Source: Ideonella_A sakaiensis_A (GTDB lineage Bacteria > Pseudomonadota > Gammaproteobacteria > Burkholderiales > Burkholderiaceae_C). From it: a stretch of DNA of 64,000 nucleotides. Location: assembly GCF_048320135.1 (NCBI RefSeq), contig NZ_CP182947.1:4340001-4404000 (forward strand). The letters are read 5' to 3'. The position numbers and the translations under genes were made by a program. Position 1 is the first letter of the stretch. Every line of letters starts with the position of its first letter. Shown piece after piece: positions 52,345 through 61,187 of this stretch. Below the pieces are notes generated by a model. The model was not told where the DNA came from, did no database searches, and saw only the letters and a list, made by a program, of their open reading frames with translations.

Positions 52345-53801
52345 ACCCTCACGCATTGAACGGACCGACCATGGCGCAGCCGCCGAACATCATCCTCATC
52401 ATCACCGACCAGCAGCGCTTCGACACGATCGCGGCGCTCGGTGCCGGCCACGTCGATACCCCCAACATCGATGGGCTGGCAAAGACCGGGGTCAGCTTCA
52501 ACAACTGCTTCATCACTGGAGCGAGCTGCGTACCGAGCCGCGCCAGCCTTTTCACCGGGCTGTACCCGCACACCACTGGCGTGCTGAAGAACGGCGCACC
52601 TTGGCAGCGAGGGTGGGTCGATCAGCTGCGCAACGCCGGCTACCGCACGGTGAACATCGGCAAGATGCACACCGTACCGTACGACGCGAAGGCCGGTTTC
52701 GACGAACGGTACATCGTCGAGAACAAGGACCGTTACCTTGACGGCCGCTGGTTCTTCGACGAATGGGACAAAGCACTGGCACACCGTGGCTTCGTCAAGC
52801 CCCAGCGCGAGCTCTATCGCAAACGCGCGGACTACGCCGAGCGTCTCGGTGCGTTTGCCTGGGAGCTGCCGGCGGAGCTGCATTCCGACAACTTCGTCGG
52901 TGGCATGGCCAGGTGGTGGCTGAACACGAAACCCAAGCAGCAGCCCCTGTTTCTGCAGATCGGATTTCCCGGGCCGCACCCGCCGTACGACCCGACGCCC
53001 GAACTCCTGGAGAAATACCTGGCGCGCAGCGACACACCCATGCCACGCGTCGACAAGGTAGAACTCGAGGCATTGCCACCCCCATTGAAGGGCAAGCGCA
53101 TCCACGACGCCGAGGTCGACCACGACTCCGTACTGTGGCCGCTCGGCGCCAGCGACGAGCAGATTCGCCGCATGCGTGCCCACTACCTGGCCAACATCGA
53201 AATGATCGATACCCAAGTTGGCGAGATCTTGGCGACGCTTGAATCCCGCGGCTACCTTGACGATGCCATCGTCGTCTTCACCACCGACCACGGCGACTGC
53301 CTGGGAGATCACGGTTTGACGCAGAAGTGGAGCATGTACGAAGAGGTTGTCCATGTGCCATTGATCATCAGCGCACCAGGCCGCTTCGACGGTGGGCGCA
53401 GCGTCGACGGCCTGGTGCAGTTGCACGACCTGGCTCCGACAATCCTCGAATGGGCCGGCGTGGGTGCTCCTTACCCGATGGAGGCCCAGTCGCTGGGTGC
53501 GGCGCTCAGTGGCGGGGAGTTTCCAGGACGCGAGTACGTGTTCTGCGAGCAGGCCGGCGACCACAACCTGACCGCTTGCGAGTTCATCACCATGGTGCGG
53601 TCAGCGGATTGGAAGCTGGTGCACTTCAAGGGCGAACGTTATGGCCAGCTGTTCGACTTGAAGGCGGACCCGCACGAGCAGCGCAATCTGTGGGACGCAC
53701 CAGCCCATGCCTCACACAAGCAGCATCTGCTCGACGTGCTGCGTGACTGGCTGATCGAAAGCAACTACGCGGCGCGCGACATCTACGCCGACGCGCGCTG
53801 A
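52341..53801 (+). CDS. Sulfatase (formylglycine-dependent), cytoplasmic
   Basis: 486 residues of the alkaline-phosphatase superfamily. The sulfatase signature CVPSRASLFTG gives Cys63 as the residue converted to formylglycine. Other active-site features: ITDQQRFDT (metal Asp), NIGKMHTVPYD (Lys, His), FTTDHGDCLGDHG (Asp, His) and TQKWSMYEE (Lys). No signal peptide is present, so it should act in the cytosol on imported substrate. The first ATG (52341) is coupled to the lactonase gene; ATG 52371 (MAQPPNIILI) is an alternative. No maturase (anaerobic SME or FGE) is encoded nearby. Confidence 0.9.
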   Translation: MNPHALNGPTMAQPPNIILIITDQQRFDTIAALGAGHVDTPNIDGLAKTGVSFNNCFITGASCVPSRASLFTGLYPHTTGVLKNGAPWQRGWVDQLRNAGYRTVNIGKMHTVPYDAKAGFDERYIVENKDRYLDGRWFFDEWDKALAHRGFVKPQRELYRKRADYAERLGAFAWELPAELHSDNFVGGMARWWLNTKPKQQPLFLQIGFPGPHPPYDPTPELLEKYLARSDTPMPRVDKVELEALPPPLKGKRIHDAEVDHDSVLWPLGASDEQIRRMRAHYLANIEMIDTQVGEILATLESRGYLDDAIVVFTTDHGDCLGDHGLTQKWSMYEEVVHVPLIISAPGRFDGGRSVDGLVQLHDLAPTILEWAGVGAPYPMEAQSLGAALSGGEFPGREYVFCEQAGDHNLTACEFITMVRSADWKLVHFKGERYGQLFDLKADPHEQRNLWDAPAHASHKQHLLDVLRDWLIESNYAARDIYADAR

Positions 53802-53827
53802 AACCAACGGATCTGAAGGTTCGCATC

Positions 53828-54907
53828 ATGGCCACCGTTACCACCCGCAAAGTCGTCAAGTCTTTTGGCAACGTCGAAGTCATCCACGGAATCGAGCTGA
53901 ACGTCGCAGATGGCGAATTCGTCGTCCTCGTCGGCCCGTCGGGCTGCGGGAAATCGACGCTGCTGCGCATGATCGCCGGCCTGGTCGACGTCACGTCGGG
54001 CGACATCGAGTTCGACGGCAGGCGTGTCAACGATGTCGCTCCACGCGACCGCGACATTGCGATGGTGTTCCAGAATTATGCGCTGTACCCCACGAAGACT
54101 GTTCGACAGAACCTTGGCTTTTCGCTGAAGATCCGGCGCGAGGCGCAAGCGGAGATCGAGCGCAAGGTCGACGCGGTGGCAGACCTGCTCGGACTGACGA
54201 AGTTGCTCGACCGTCTCCCCGGGCAACTGTCGGGTGGACAGCGCCAGCGGGTCGCGATGGGTCGTGCGATCGTGCGGCAACCGCAGGTTTTCCTGTTCGA
54301 TGAGCCATTGTCGAATCTGGACGCGTTGCTGCGCGGACGTATGCGCTCAGAGATCAAGGCAATGCACCAGCGAATCGGCACTACGTCCATCTACGTGACC
54401 CACGACCAGGTTGAAGCGATGACGCTGGCTGACCAGATCGTGGTCATGAATGGAGGCCGGGTCGAGCAGATCGGATCACCGCTCGAGCTCTATCACCACC
54501 CGGTCAATACATTCGTCGCCGGTTTCATTGGTGCGCCGCAGATGAACTTCTTCAAGGGGCGCATTCTGAGTCAGGCTGGCCAACGAGTCGCCGACACCGC
54601 CGTAGGTGTCCTGCCGTTTGACATCGATGTAGCAACCGATGACGGCCGCGAAATCAGCTACGGCATTCGCCCGGAGCATCTGGGCTTCGTTGCCGAGGGC
54701 GGATTCGAAGCGCGGGTGAAGTTGGTCGAGCCGATGGGAGCGGAGAGTCTGGTCTTGGCCGAGGCGCGTGGAGAAGAGGTGCAGGTCCTGATTCGTGATG
54801 AGTCGGTGCCGCTGCCGCTGCCGGGTGAAATCGTTCGTCTTGCACCGCAGCGCGGCAAGGCATGCACTTTCGACGCGGTGTCCGGCTGCAACCTCGTGGC
54901 CGCCTGA
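53828..54907 (+). CDS. Sugar ABC transporter ATP-binding protein (MalK/UgpC type)
   Basis: 359 residues. Walker A GPSGCGKST, Q-loop FQNYALYP, signature LSGGQRQRVAMGRA, Walker B VFLFDEPLSNLD, switch His in YVTHDQ, and a C-terminal TOBE domain (IRPEHLGF). The segment after YALYP reads TKTV rather than the common HMTV. It completes the transporter, whose permeases are 6 kb upstream in the same direction. Confidence 0.93.
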   Translation: MATVTTRKVVKSFGNVEVIHGIELNVADGEFVVLVGPSGCGKSTLLRMIAGLVDVTSGDIEFDGRRVNDVAPRDRDIAMVFQNYALYPTKTVRQNLGFSLKIRREAQAEIERKVDAVADLLGLTKLLDRLPGQLSGGQRQRVAMGRAIVRQPQVFLFDEPLSNLDALLRGRMRSEIKAMHQRIGTTSIYVTHDQVEAMTLADQIVVMNGGRVEQIGSPLELYHHPVNTFVAGFIGAPQMNFFKGRILSQAGQRVADTAVGVLPFDIDVATDDGREISYGIRPEHLGFVAEGGFEARVKLVEPMGAESLVLAEARGEEVQVLIRDESVPLPLPGEIVRLAPQRGKACTFDAVSGCNLVAA

Positions 54908-55082
54908 ATCCTTCAGCCAGATCCACCTGTTCGACCTTGCTCTTTGAGTGGCGATTGTCCACTCGTCGGGAGCCTTGCGGAAACAAGCTCCGTCAATGTG
55001 CAGCTCGACCCCTTTCATCCACCCATCCCAGGCATGGCGAGCCAACGCAAGCCATGACCACATCACCAAGGAGACCCAGCCC

Positions 55083-56057
55083 ATGTTCATGAAAAACCGG
55101 TCGTTGTTCGCGTCGCTGCTGCTCGCTGCGACCGCCTGTACAGGCGCTCTGGCGCAGACCTATCCGGACAAGCCGATCAATGTGATCGTCCCTTTCAACC
55201 CCGGTGGAACTTCGGACACCGTGATGCGAGCGATCGCCGGAAAGATGGCCGAGGCGCTCGGCCAACAGGTCGTGGTAGACAACAAGGCAGGTGCCGGTGG
55301 CGGTATCGGTGCGACGCTGGTGGCGCGCGCCGCTCCCGACGGCTACACGCTGCTGATCGCACCGATCGGCACGTTCGCGATCGCGCCATACATCAACAAG
55401 AGCATGAAATATGAGCCGCGTCGCGACTTCGATCTGTTGACGATTCCAGTGCGAACGCCGAACGTTCTGGTCGCGTCGCCTGGCTTCCCCGCCAACTCTT
55501 TCAAGGAACTGATTGCCTACATGAAGGCGAACCCCGGGAAGGTCTCGTTCGCCAATTCTGGCACTGGCACGACCGACCACCTCAGCGCGGCCCTGGTCTG
55601 GAAGCGCACTGGCACGACTGGCATTCACGTCGCCTACAAGGGCGCCGGCCCCGCTTTGACCGACCTGATGGCCGGCCATGTGAATGTATTGATCACCAAC
55701 TTCGGAAACGTCAGCAGCCATATCAAGGCGGGCAAGATCAAGCCGCTGGCCGTCACCGCCCAGCAGCGAATACCCGAGCTGCCGCAGGTGCCGACCTTCA
55801 CCGAAAATGGTATTGATGATTTCGTCATCTATGGCTGGCAGGGGATTGCCGGACCCAAGGGCATGCCGCCTGCCGTCAATGCCAAGCTGCACAGCGCGAT
55901 TGTGGGCGCGTTGAAAGATCCCGATGTGACGCGCCAGCTCGAATCGCTGGGTTTCCAGGTCCATGGCAGCACAAGCCAGGAATTCGCTCGCGAGTTGGAC
56001 AGGGAAACGGTGCGGTGGAAGAGCATCATCGAGGCCGAGGGCATCGTGGTCGAATGA
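55083..56057 (+). CDS. Tripartite tricarboxylate transporter (TctC/Bug) substrate-binding protein
   Basis: 324 residues: Sec signal peptide (SLFASLLLAATACTGALAQ) then the Bug fold start YPDKPINVIVPFNPGGTSDT, DNKAGAGGGIGA and YKGAGPALTDLMAGHV. ATG 55083 has AAGGAGA about 10 nt upstream; an ATG two codons later is possible. Periplasmic carboxylate-binding protein. No TctA/TctB membrane genes adjoin it, which is common for the many orphan Bug proteins of Burkholderiales. The 175 bp before it hold no gene. Confidence 0.9.
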   Translation: MFMKNRSLFASLLLAATACTGALAQTYPDKPINVIVPFNPGGTSDTVMRAIAGKMAEALGQQVVVDNKAGAGGGIGATLVARAAPDGYTLLIAPIGTFAIAPYINKSMKYEPRRDFDLLTIPVRTPNVLVASPGFPANSFKELIAYMKANPGKVSFANSGTGTTDHLSAALVWKRTGTTGIHVAYKGAGPALTDLMAGHVNVLITNFGNVSSHIKAGKIKPLAVTAQQRIPELPQVPTFTENGIDDFVIYGWQGIAGPKGMPPAVNAKLHSAIVGALKDPDVTRQLESLGFQVHGSTSQEFARELDRETVRWKSIIEAEGIVVE

Positions 56058-56170
56058 CGATCCGCTTGTAACTCTCCGATGTCGAGGGCATCTCGTTGCC
56101 GCAGCTCCAGCTGTTAGCAAGGACGCCATGGCCGTCAAATCGCACAGCTGCATCGCAGTGACACGGCAGC

Positions 56171-56574
56171 CTATTCCTCCGGCTTCCGGATCTCCCCTCC
56201 GAGCAGAACAGACAGTTCATGCGCTCCCTGCTTGACATGTTGAAGCGCCTCGACCACCGTGGTGCGCGGATTGGCCTGCCCCATGAAACCCATCGTGATT
56301 GCGGCGACGACGCCGGAGTGATCAAAAACCGGGGCACTGAGGTTGATGATGCCGTGCACCATGACGCTGTCTCGTTGCTCATGGCCAAGCTTTCGGATCT
56401 GTTCAAGTCGCTGGGCGATGACGTGGCGCTCGCCGGGAACGAATCCTGCCAGCACACGCTCTTCTTGGCCATCGCGAAGCACAGCGCCATCAATTCATTC
56501 TCGATCTGGTAACCCAGTTCGATGTTGCCACTCATGGCTGCGCGTACCGCCGGTCGGTCGCTCGCAGGCCTCAC
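56171..56574 (-). pseudogene. IclR-family regulator remnant
   Basis: Minus-strand C-terminal effector domain: RVLAGFVPGERHVIAQRLEQ, LGHEQRDSVMVHGIINLSAP and VFDHSGVVAAITMGFMGQ. The preceding part (MSGNIELGYQIENELMAL) is in another frame, with the shift near 56465-56475. The DNA-binding domain is absent. It probably once regulated the neighbouring transport or CoA genes. Confidence 0.72.
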
Positions 56575-57048
56575 AGCGGGCTGTCAGGCCGCAGTTTCGC
56601 TACTGGAAAATTGCGTCAGCTCGTTCTGCTCCCAGTGCGATTATTGGGTCTCCGGGCTTCAAGTCCCGCGGCCTCGCGTCCGGCTCGACTGTGGTCGGTC
56701 GCGGTTGTGCAGTCGGCGCGTGGGACGCATCCACCAAATCCACTGCACACCCGTGGTCCACGATCGATATTCCGCTTCAGACTGAACTGAGTCACTCGCA
56801 ACCGGCTGTCTGAGTGACGGCGGCGTTCACTTCCAGTCGTCCGCTGGTCCGAAACTTGAGGGACCGCTACAGCTCCGGAACCGGGTCTTCAACGACTAGG
56901 GCGATCAGCCTTCAGTCGAATAGTCAATTGACCGGTTGCCGGTTCGCTTCAGGCGCGCTGGAGGACTTGATGCCAAACGAATGGGCTCTCCAGAATCGGT
57001 AGCTTCATCGTGCTCACCTTTGGCCGGCGGGCCTTGGCGCCACTCGAC
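56575..57048. other. Gene-free stretch
   Basis: About 470 bp without a supportable gene. It contains the inverted repeat GTCACTC/GAGTGAC at about 56790-56818 and the string ATAGTCAATTGA near 56920, which also occurs near 31660. Probably decayed sequence left with the iclR remnant. Confidence 0.5.
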
Positions 57049-58251
57049 TCAGATGACTGCTTTCGCCTTCAATGCGGCGAGGTCGGCCGTCGTCAGGCCC
57101 AGCGAGCCATAGATCTGCTCGTTGTGCTCGCCGGTCTCTGGGCCCACCGTGGGAACGGTGGGCGTGCGGCCGGTGAACCTTGGCACCGCCGCCGGCGCCG
57201 GAATTGCGCCAAGCACCGGATCCTGCATCGAGACGAAAGTCCCGCGTGCGCGAAAGTGCGGGTCGGCGAGAACGTCCGCTGTCGAGTACACCTTGCTGAA
57301 AGGCACCTGCTCGCGGTCAAGGGTCGCCGCAAGCTCCTCGAGCGGCATGCTTCGACACCACGTCTCGATGATCTGATCGAGTTCCGCCAGGTTGACGGTT
57401 CTCAGCACGGTGCTGCGAAACCTCGTGTCTTCGGCCAAGTCGTGTCGATCCATTGCAGTACAGATGCGTCGGAAGATGTTGTCGCCCGATCCGACCAGGG
57501 TGATCCACGCACCGTCCCGAGTCTGATAGACATTCGAAGGCGCGGTATAGGTCGCCCGTGAGCCCGAGCGGATGCGGTCGATGCCGGCCACCACATATTC
57601 GGCTGCCAGCGGATCGAGCAGCCGAATCATGGCCTCCGTGGCAGACAGATCGATCTCGACGCCTTCTTGCTGATGCTTCGGCCTCGAGTTGCGCTCGAGG
57701 AGCGCGGTCACGATCGAGAATGCCCCGAACAGCCCCGAGATAGCATCTCCCAGCGGGTAGTTCATGTGCTGAGGCGGGCCCCCTGGCTCGCCGGTCAGAT
57801 GGGCGAATCCGCTCATCGCCTCGAAGATTCGGGCGAAGCCCGGCCGTTTCGCATACGGTCCGGTCTGTCCGAACCCGGTCAGGCGCAAGACGATCAGCCG
57901 AGGGTTGTGGCTGCGAAGCGTTGCCATGTCGAGTCCCCAGCCGTCGAGCGTTCCGGTTCGAAAGTTCTCGATCAGCACATCGAAACTCTCCACCAGCCGG
58001 AGGAACAGCGCTCGACCCTCGGGCTTCCGTACATCCAGGGAAATGCCTTTCTTGCCTCGGTTCAGGGTCTTCCAGAAGAGGGCGTGCCCGTCATGCACCG
58101 GTGCGAGGCCGCGCAAGGTGTCGTTGCCGCTCGGAAGTTCGAGCTTGACGACCTCGGCTCCCATGTCGGCGCAAAGCGTCCCCGCGAAGGGCGCCGCGAT
58201 CACCGTGGCCATGTCGAGGATTCGGATACCGCTGAGTGGACGATCTTGCAT
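57049..58251 (-). CDS. CaiB/BaiF-type (class III) CoA transferase family protein
   Basis: 400 residues from ATG 58251 (MQDRPLSGIRILDMATVIA), the usual family start; the frame stays open to 58428 with a low-complexity 59-residue extension, and neither start has a clear Shine-Dalgarno. Motifs: PFAGTLCADMGAEVVKLE, NRGKKGISLDVRKPEGR, LIENFRTGTLDGWGLD and GFGQTGPYAKRPGF. The catalytic Asp that normally follows PGF/Y is Ala140 here. Divergent from the TetR gene and presumably controlled by it. Likely activates an organic acid with CoA, if active. Confidence 0.85.
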   Translation of the reverse strand: MQDRPLSGIRILDMATVIAAPFAGTLCADMGAEVVKLELPSGNDTLRGLAPVHDGHALFWKTLNRGKKGISLDVRKPEGRALFLRLVESFDVLIENFRTGTLDGWGLDMATLRSHNPRLIVLRLTGFGQTGPYAKRPGFARIFEAMSGFAHLTGEPGGPPQHMNYPLGDAISGLFGAFSIVTALLERNSRPKHQQEGVEIDLSATEAMIRLLDPLAAEYVVAGIDRIRSGSRATYTAPSNVYQTRDGAWITLVGSGDNIFRRICTAMDRHDLAEDTRFRSTVLRTVNLAELDQIIETWCRSMPLEELAATLDREQVPFSKVYSTADVLADPHFRARGTFVSMQDPVLGAIPAPAAVPRFTGRTPTVPTVGPETGEHNEQIYGSLGLTTADLAALKAKAVI

Positions 58252-58445
58252 GTCGAGAGTTCGGTTGGTTGGGGCCGCCGGTTGCTTCGGCACGAGTGCC
58301 GTTACCCGGTTGACCGGAAGCGTCTTTGCCTGAAGCGATGGTTGATCGGACTCCTTTGACGCGATGCGAGGCCGGGCCGTCGTCGCGGCGAGCGGCTGTG
58401 GCACCTGCTCAGTCGTCGTCATGCGCAACCATGGCGCTCGTCCTG

Positions 58446-58507
58446 ATTAAAGCATTTGACTTAATGTCAGTCAAGCAGTTGGAAGACAAATTAAAGCACT
58501 TGACTTA
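58446..58507. promoter_or_regulatory. Direct-repeat operator candidates between CoA transferase and TetR
   Basis: ATTAAAGCATTTGACTTA (58446-58463) recurs as ATTAAAGCACTTGACTTA ending at 58507, with one mismatch; starts are 44 bp apart, about four helical turns. Each contains a TTGACT that could serve as a -35 box. The region is AT-rich between two divergent genes and is the likely TetR binding site. Confidence 0.6.
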
Positions 58508-58600
58508 CTTGGAATGACTGTCTAGACTTGCGCCATCAGCTTGAGATTGACCGCGATTGCTCCAGCAATAGGAGGTCGCGGATTGATTCGGGAGAACACG

Positions 58601-59338
58601 ATGACCGCAAAAGGATCCGCAAGGACGACCAAGGAATCGCCGCCCTCGGCAGGCTCGAGGAGCGAAGGATCCGAGCGCCTGCTCGAGACGGCGGAACGGC
58701 TCTTTGCCGAACGCGGCATCGACGCGGTTTCGATGCGCGAAATCGCACGCGAGGCCGGGCAACGCAACAACTCGGCACTGCATTACCACTTCGGTACAAA
58801 GGAAGCCCTCGTACGTGCGGTGCTGCAGTTGGGCATGCGTGAGGTCGACATCCTGCGCAACGACTATGTCAGCCGTCTGCTGGCGGGCCAGCGTCAAGGC
58901 GAGGTCAGGGCACTGGTCGAAGCGCTCGTCTGGCCGCTGGCGTCGAAGCTCATGACCAGAAAGGGCAACACCTACAACCGCTTCCTCGCGGCGGTGCAGC
59001 TCCACCCGGACATCGAGCTTTCTGCGCCGGCGGCAGACGACATCGATCGAGGATTCCGGCGCGTATACGAGTTCCTGGGCCCCGCATTGCCGCATGTGCC
59101 CGAATCACTCTTGCGACAGCGCTACCTGTCGGCCATCAACTTCCTGTTCTTCAGCTTGGCGGACTTCGAGCGCGTCAGCGCTCGGCGCGGCCGCCAGAAC
59201 CGCGGTTTCGACATGCGTCGCGCAATCGAAAACCTGATCGACATGCTGGCCGGGGCGCTTGCCGCCCCGGTGTCGACCCAGGTCCAACAGCTTCTTGGCG
59301 AGGTACGGGCGCCCCTGGAAAAGAGCCCGACCGCCTAG
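58601..59338 (+). CDS. TetR-family transcriptional regulator
   Basis: 245 residues from ATG 58601. The HTH is RLLETAERLFAERGIDAVSM then REIAREAGQRNNSALHYHFGTK (typical TetR_N), followed by a helical ligand domain with a TetR_C-type tail. A TTG at 58583 with a better-placed AGGAGGT (58570-58576) is a credible alternative start adding six residues. The acyl-CoA genes it adjoins suggest an acyl-CoA ligand, as for FadR/PaaR-like TetR proteins; this is inference. Confidence 0.9.
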   Translation: MTAKGSARTTKESPPSAGSRSEGSERLLETAERLFAERGIDAVSMREIAREAGQRNNSALHYHFGTKEALVRAVLQLGMREVDILRNDYVSRLLAGQRQGEVRALVEALVWPLASKLMTRKGNTYNRFLAAVQLHPDIELSAPAADDIDRGFRRVYEFLGPALPHVPESLLRQRYLSAINFLFFSLADFERVSARRGRQNRGFDMRRAIENLIDMLAGALAAPVSTQVQQLLGEVRAPLEKSPTA

Positions 59339-59357
59339 TCCCACAGTCGATTCGAAC

Positions 59358-59397
59358 CCCTTCCTTCGGGAGGGTGGCCTCGCTCGGCCTTTTTTTA
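59358..59397 (+). terminator. Probable terminator or attenuator after the TetR gene
   Basis: CCCTTCC/GGGAGGG (59358-59374) is followed by a short GGCC-TCGCTC-GGCC stem and seven T residues (59390-59396). It lies just upstream of the Shine-Dalgarno of the next gene, so it could attenuate readthrough. Confidence 0.5.
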
Positions 59398-59415
59398 CCC
59401 AGAGAGGAGACAAAC

Positions 59416-60387
59416 GTGATCAAGATTCTCAAGACGCTGCTGGTCGCAGCAAGCATGCTTTCGAGCAATGCATGGGCCCTGCAAAACTGCCAAAGCCAGG
59501 TTGTCCGCCTGATCGTGCCCTATGGCCCAGGCGGCCCCACGGACTCCGTCGCGCGCATCGTCGGGCAGGCGATGTCCAGCGAACTGGGTGGCATGCAGGT
59601 CATCGTCGAGAACAAGGCCGGTGGCGCCAGCACCATCGGCACCGGCTATGTGGTGCGCCAGCCCGCAGACGGCTGCACGCTGCTGGTCGTGGCGGCGAAC
59701 CTGGTACTCAACCCGGCCACCGGAATCGAAACGCCGTACGACGTGCTCCGCGACCTGACGCCGATTGCGCCGTTGGTGGCCATGCCCATATTGGTGGCCG
59801 TCAATCCCAAGGTTCCGGCGAAGGATCTCAAATCGCTGATCGAATGGATCCGCTCGCAACCGCAAGCGGTTGCCTATGCGAGTCCGGGTACGGGCACACT
59901 GACCCAGACCTGGGGCGAGATGCTTGCCCAGAAGCACAATCTCAAGCTCCTGCACATCCCGTTCAAGGGCTCGGCCGAAGCGTCGCGGGCGACAGTCGCA
60001 GGCGAGGTGCCGCTGCTGTTCGACCTTGGCGGCGTTACTGCTGCGCTGATCGCGCAGGGCAGGCTGAAGGGCATCGTGACGCCGGGACAGCAGCGTGCCC
60101 CGGGCCTGCCGGACCTTCCGACGGCGAAGGAGTCCGGTTACAAGGATCTGGACGCCGAGAGCTTCCTGGGCCTGATGGCTCCGGCCAACCTGCCGGCCGG
60201 CGTACGCGACAGGCTGCACGCGGCAGTGAATGCCGCGCTGAAGAAGCCTGACGTGGTCGAGGCCATCCGGAAGCTCGGAATGACGACGACCGGCGGCACT
60301 GCGGAAGGCTTCGGAGCCTTGCTGGCAGACGAACTCAAGCGCTGGACCGCCGTCGTCAAGGCCAGCGGCATCAAGCCCGGCCAATAG
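59416..60387 (+). CDS. Tripartite tricarboxylate transporter (TctC/Bug) substrate-binding protein
   Basis: 323 residues from GTG 59416 with GAGGAGA upstream. Signal peptide KTLLVAASMLSSNAWAL, then LIVPYGPGGPTDSVARIVG, VENKAGGASTIGTG and FKGSAEASRATVAGEVP. No tctA/tctB nearby. First gene of the plus-strand acyl-CoA operon, so it probably captures the acid that the CoA enzymes degrade. Confidence 0.9.
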   Translation: MIKILKTLLVAASMLSSNAWALQNCQSQVVRLIVPYGPGGPTDSVARIVGQAMSSELGGMQVIVENKAGGASTIGTGYVVRQPADGCTLLVVAANLVLNPATGIETPYDVLRDLTPIAPLVAMPILVAVNPKVPAKDLKSLIEWIRSQPQAVAYASPGTGTLTQTWGEMLAQKHNLKLLHIPFKGSAEASRATVAGEVPLLFDLGGVTAALIAQGRLKGIVTPGQQRAPGLPDLPTAKESGYKDLDAESFLGLMAPANLPAGVRDRLHAAVNAALKKPDVVEAIRKLGMTTTGGTAEGFGALLADELKRWTAVVKASGIKPGQ

Positions 60388-60429
60388 GCGCCCGAATCCA
60401 ACGCGATACGTCGCAGGAGAAAGACCGAC

Positions 60430-61173
60430 ATGAATGCAGTGATTCTCGAAAAGCATCAGGGATGGTGCGAGCTGATCCTCAATCGACCAGAGAAGAAGAA
60501 CGCCGTGGAGGGGAGCTTGGCCGCTGCCCTGCTCGAGGCCGTCGCAACGATCGAGAAGGACGACGACATCCGCTGTGTCCTGCTGCGTGGAGCCGGCGGA
60601 GCGTTCTGCTCGGGCTTCGACACCAAGGAATTCGGTGCGACACCGAAACCGCAATGGCTCGCGGAGTTCCCTGCGTTGTGGGAGTCCGTGCACACCGCAT
60701 TGGTCTCGAGCAGGAAAGTCTGGATCGTCGGGCTGGAGCGTTATGCCATCAACGGTGGCGCGTCGCTGGCGCTGGCGGGCGATCTCATGGTCTGCGGACG
60801 CTCGGCGTTCCTGCAGGTCGGGGAGATCGCCATCGGCATGGCCGCGCCGCGCAATGCCGCCTGGCTCGCCTTGCGCCACACCGAAGCCGTTGCCGCGCGG
60901 CTGTGCCTGACCGGCGACCGGATCGCGGCTGACGACCTGGTTCGCCTGGGCATCGCCACCGAGCAGGTCGACGACGACCAGGTGCTCGACCGGGCCAGGG
61001 AACGGGCCCGTGCGATCGGAGGCTATCCGGCGCATTCGGTGGCCGCGGTCAAGTCGGGCATGCGTGCAGCCTCGATGCTGATGCCGGCTGGCGAGTGGAT
61101 GAAAGCCTGTGCCCGACACGACCCCCTCTCCGGTCGACCGATCGGCAAAGTGCAAGCCAACAAGCAAGCCTGA
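60430..61173 (+). CDS. Enoyl-CoA hydratase/isomerase (crotonase) family protein
   Basis: 247 residues. Crotonase fold motifs: LILNRPEKKNAVEG, VLLRGAGGAFCSGFDTKEF (oxyanion hole) and AINGGASLALAGDLMV. The first catalytic Glu of hydratases (in GGGCEL) is replaced by Ser here (GGASL), while the second (VGEIAIG) is kept. The reaction may therefore be isomerisation, hydrolysis or another crotonase chemistry. 42 bp after the Bug gene. Confidence 0.85.
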   Translation: MNAVILEKHQGWCELILNRPEKKNAVEGSLAAALLEAVATIEKDDDIRCVLLRGAGGAFCSGFDTKEFGATPKPQWLAEFPALWESVHTALVSSRKVWIVGLERYAINGGASLALAGDLMVCGRSAFLQVGEIAIGMAAPRNAAWLALRHTEAVAARLCLTGDRIAADDLVRLGIATEQVDDDQVLDRARERARAIGGYPAHSVAAVKSGMRAASMLMPAGEWMKACARHDPLSGRPIGKVQANKQA

Positions 61174-61187
61174 CCGAGGAATTCGCC

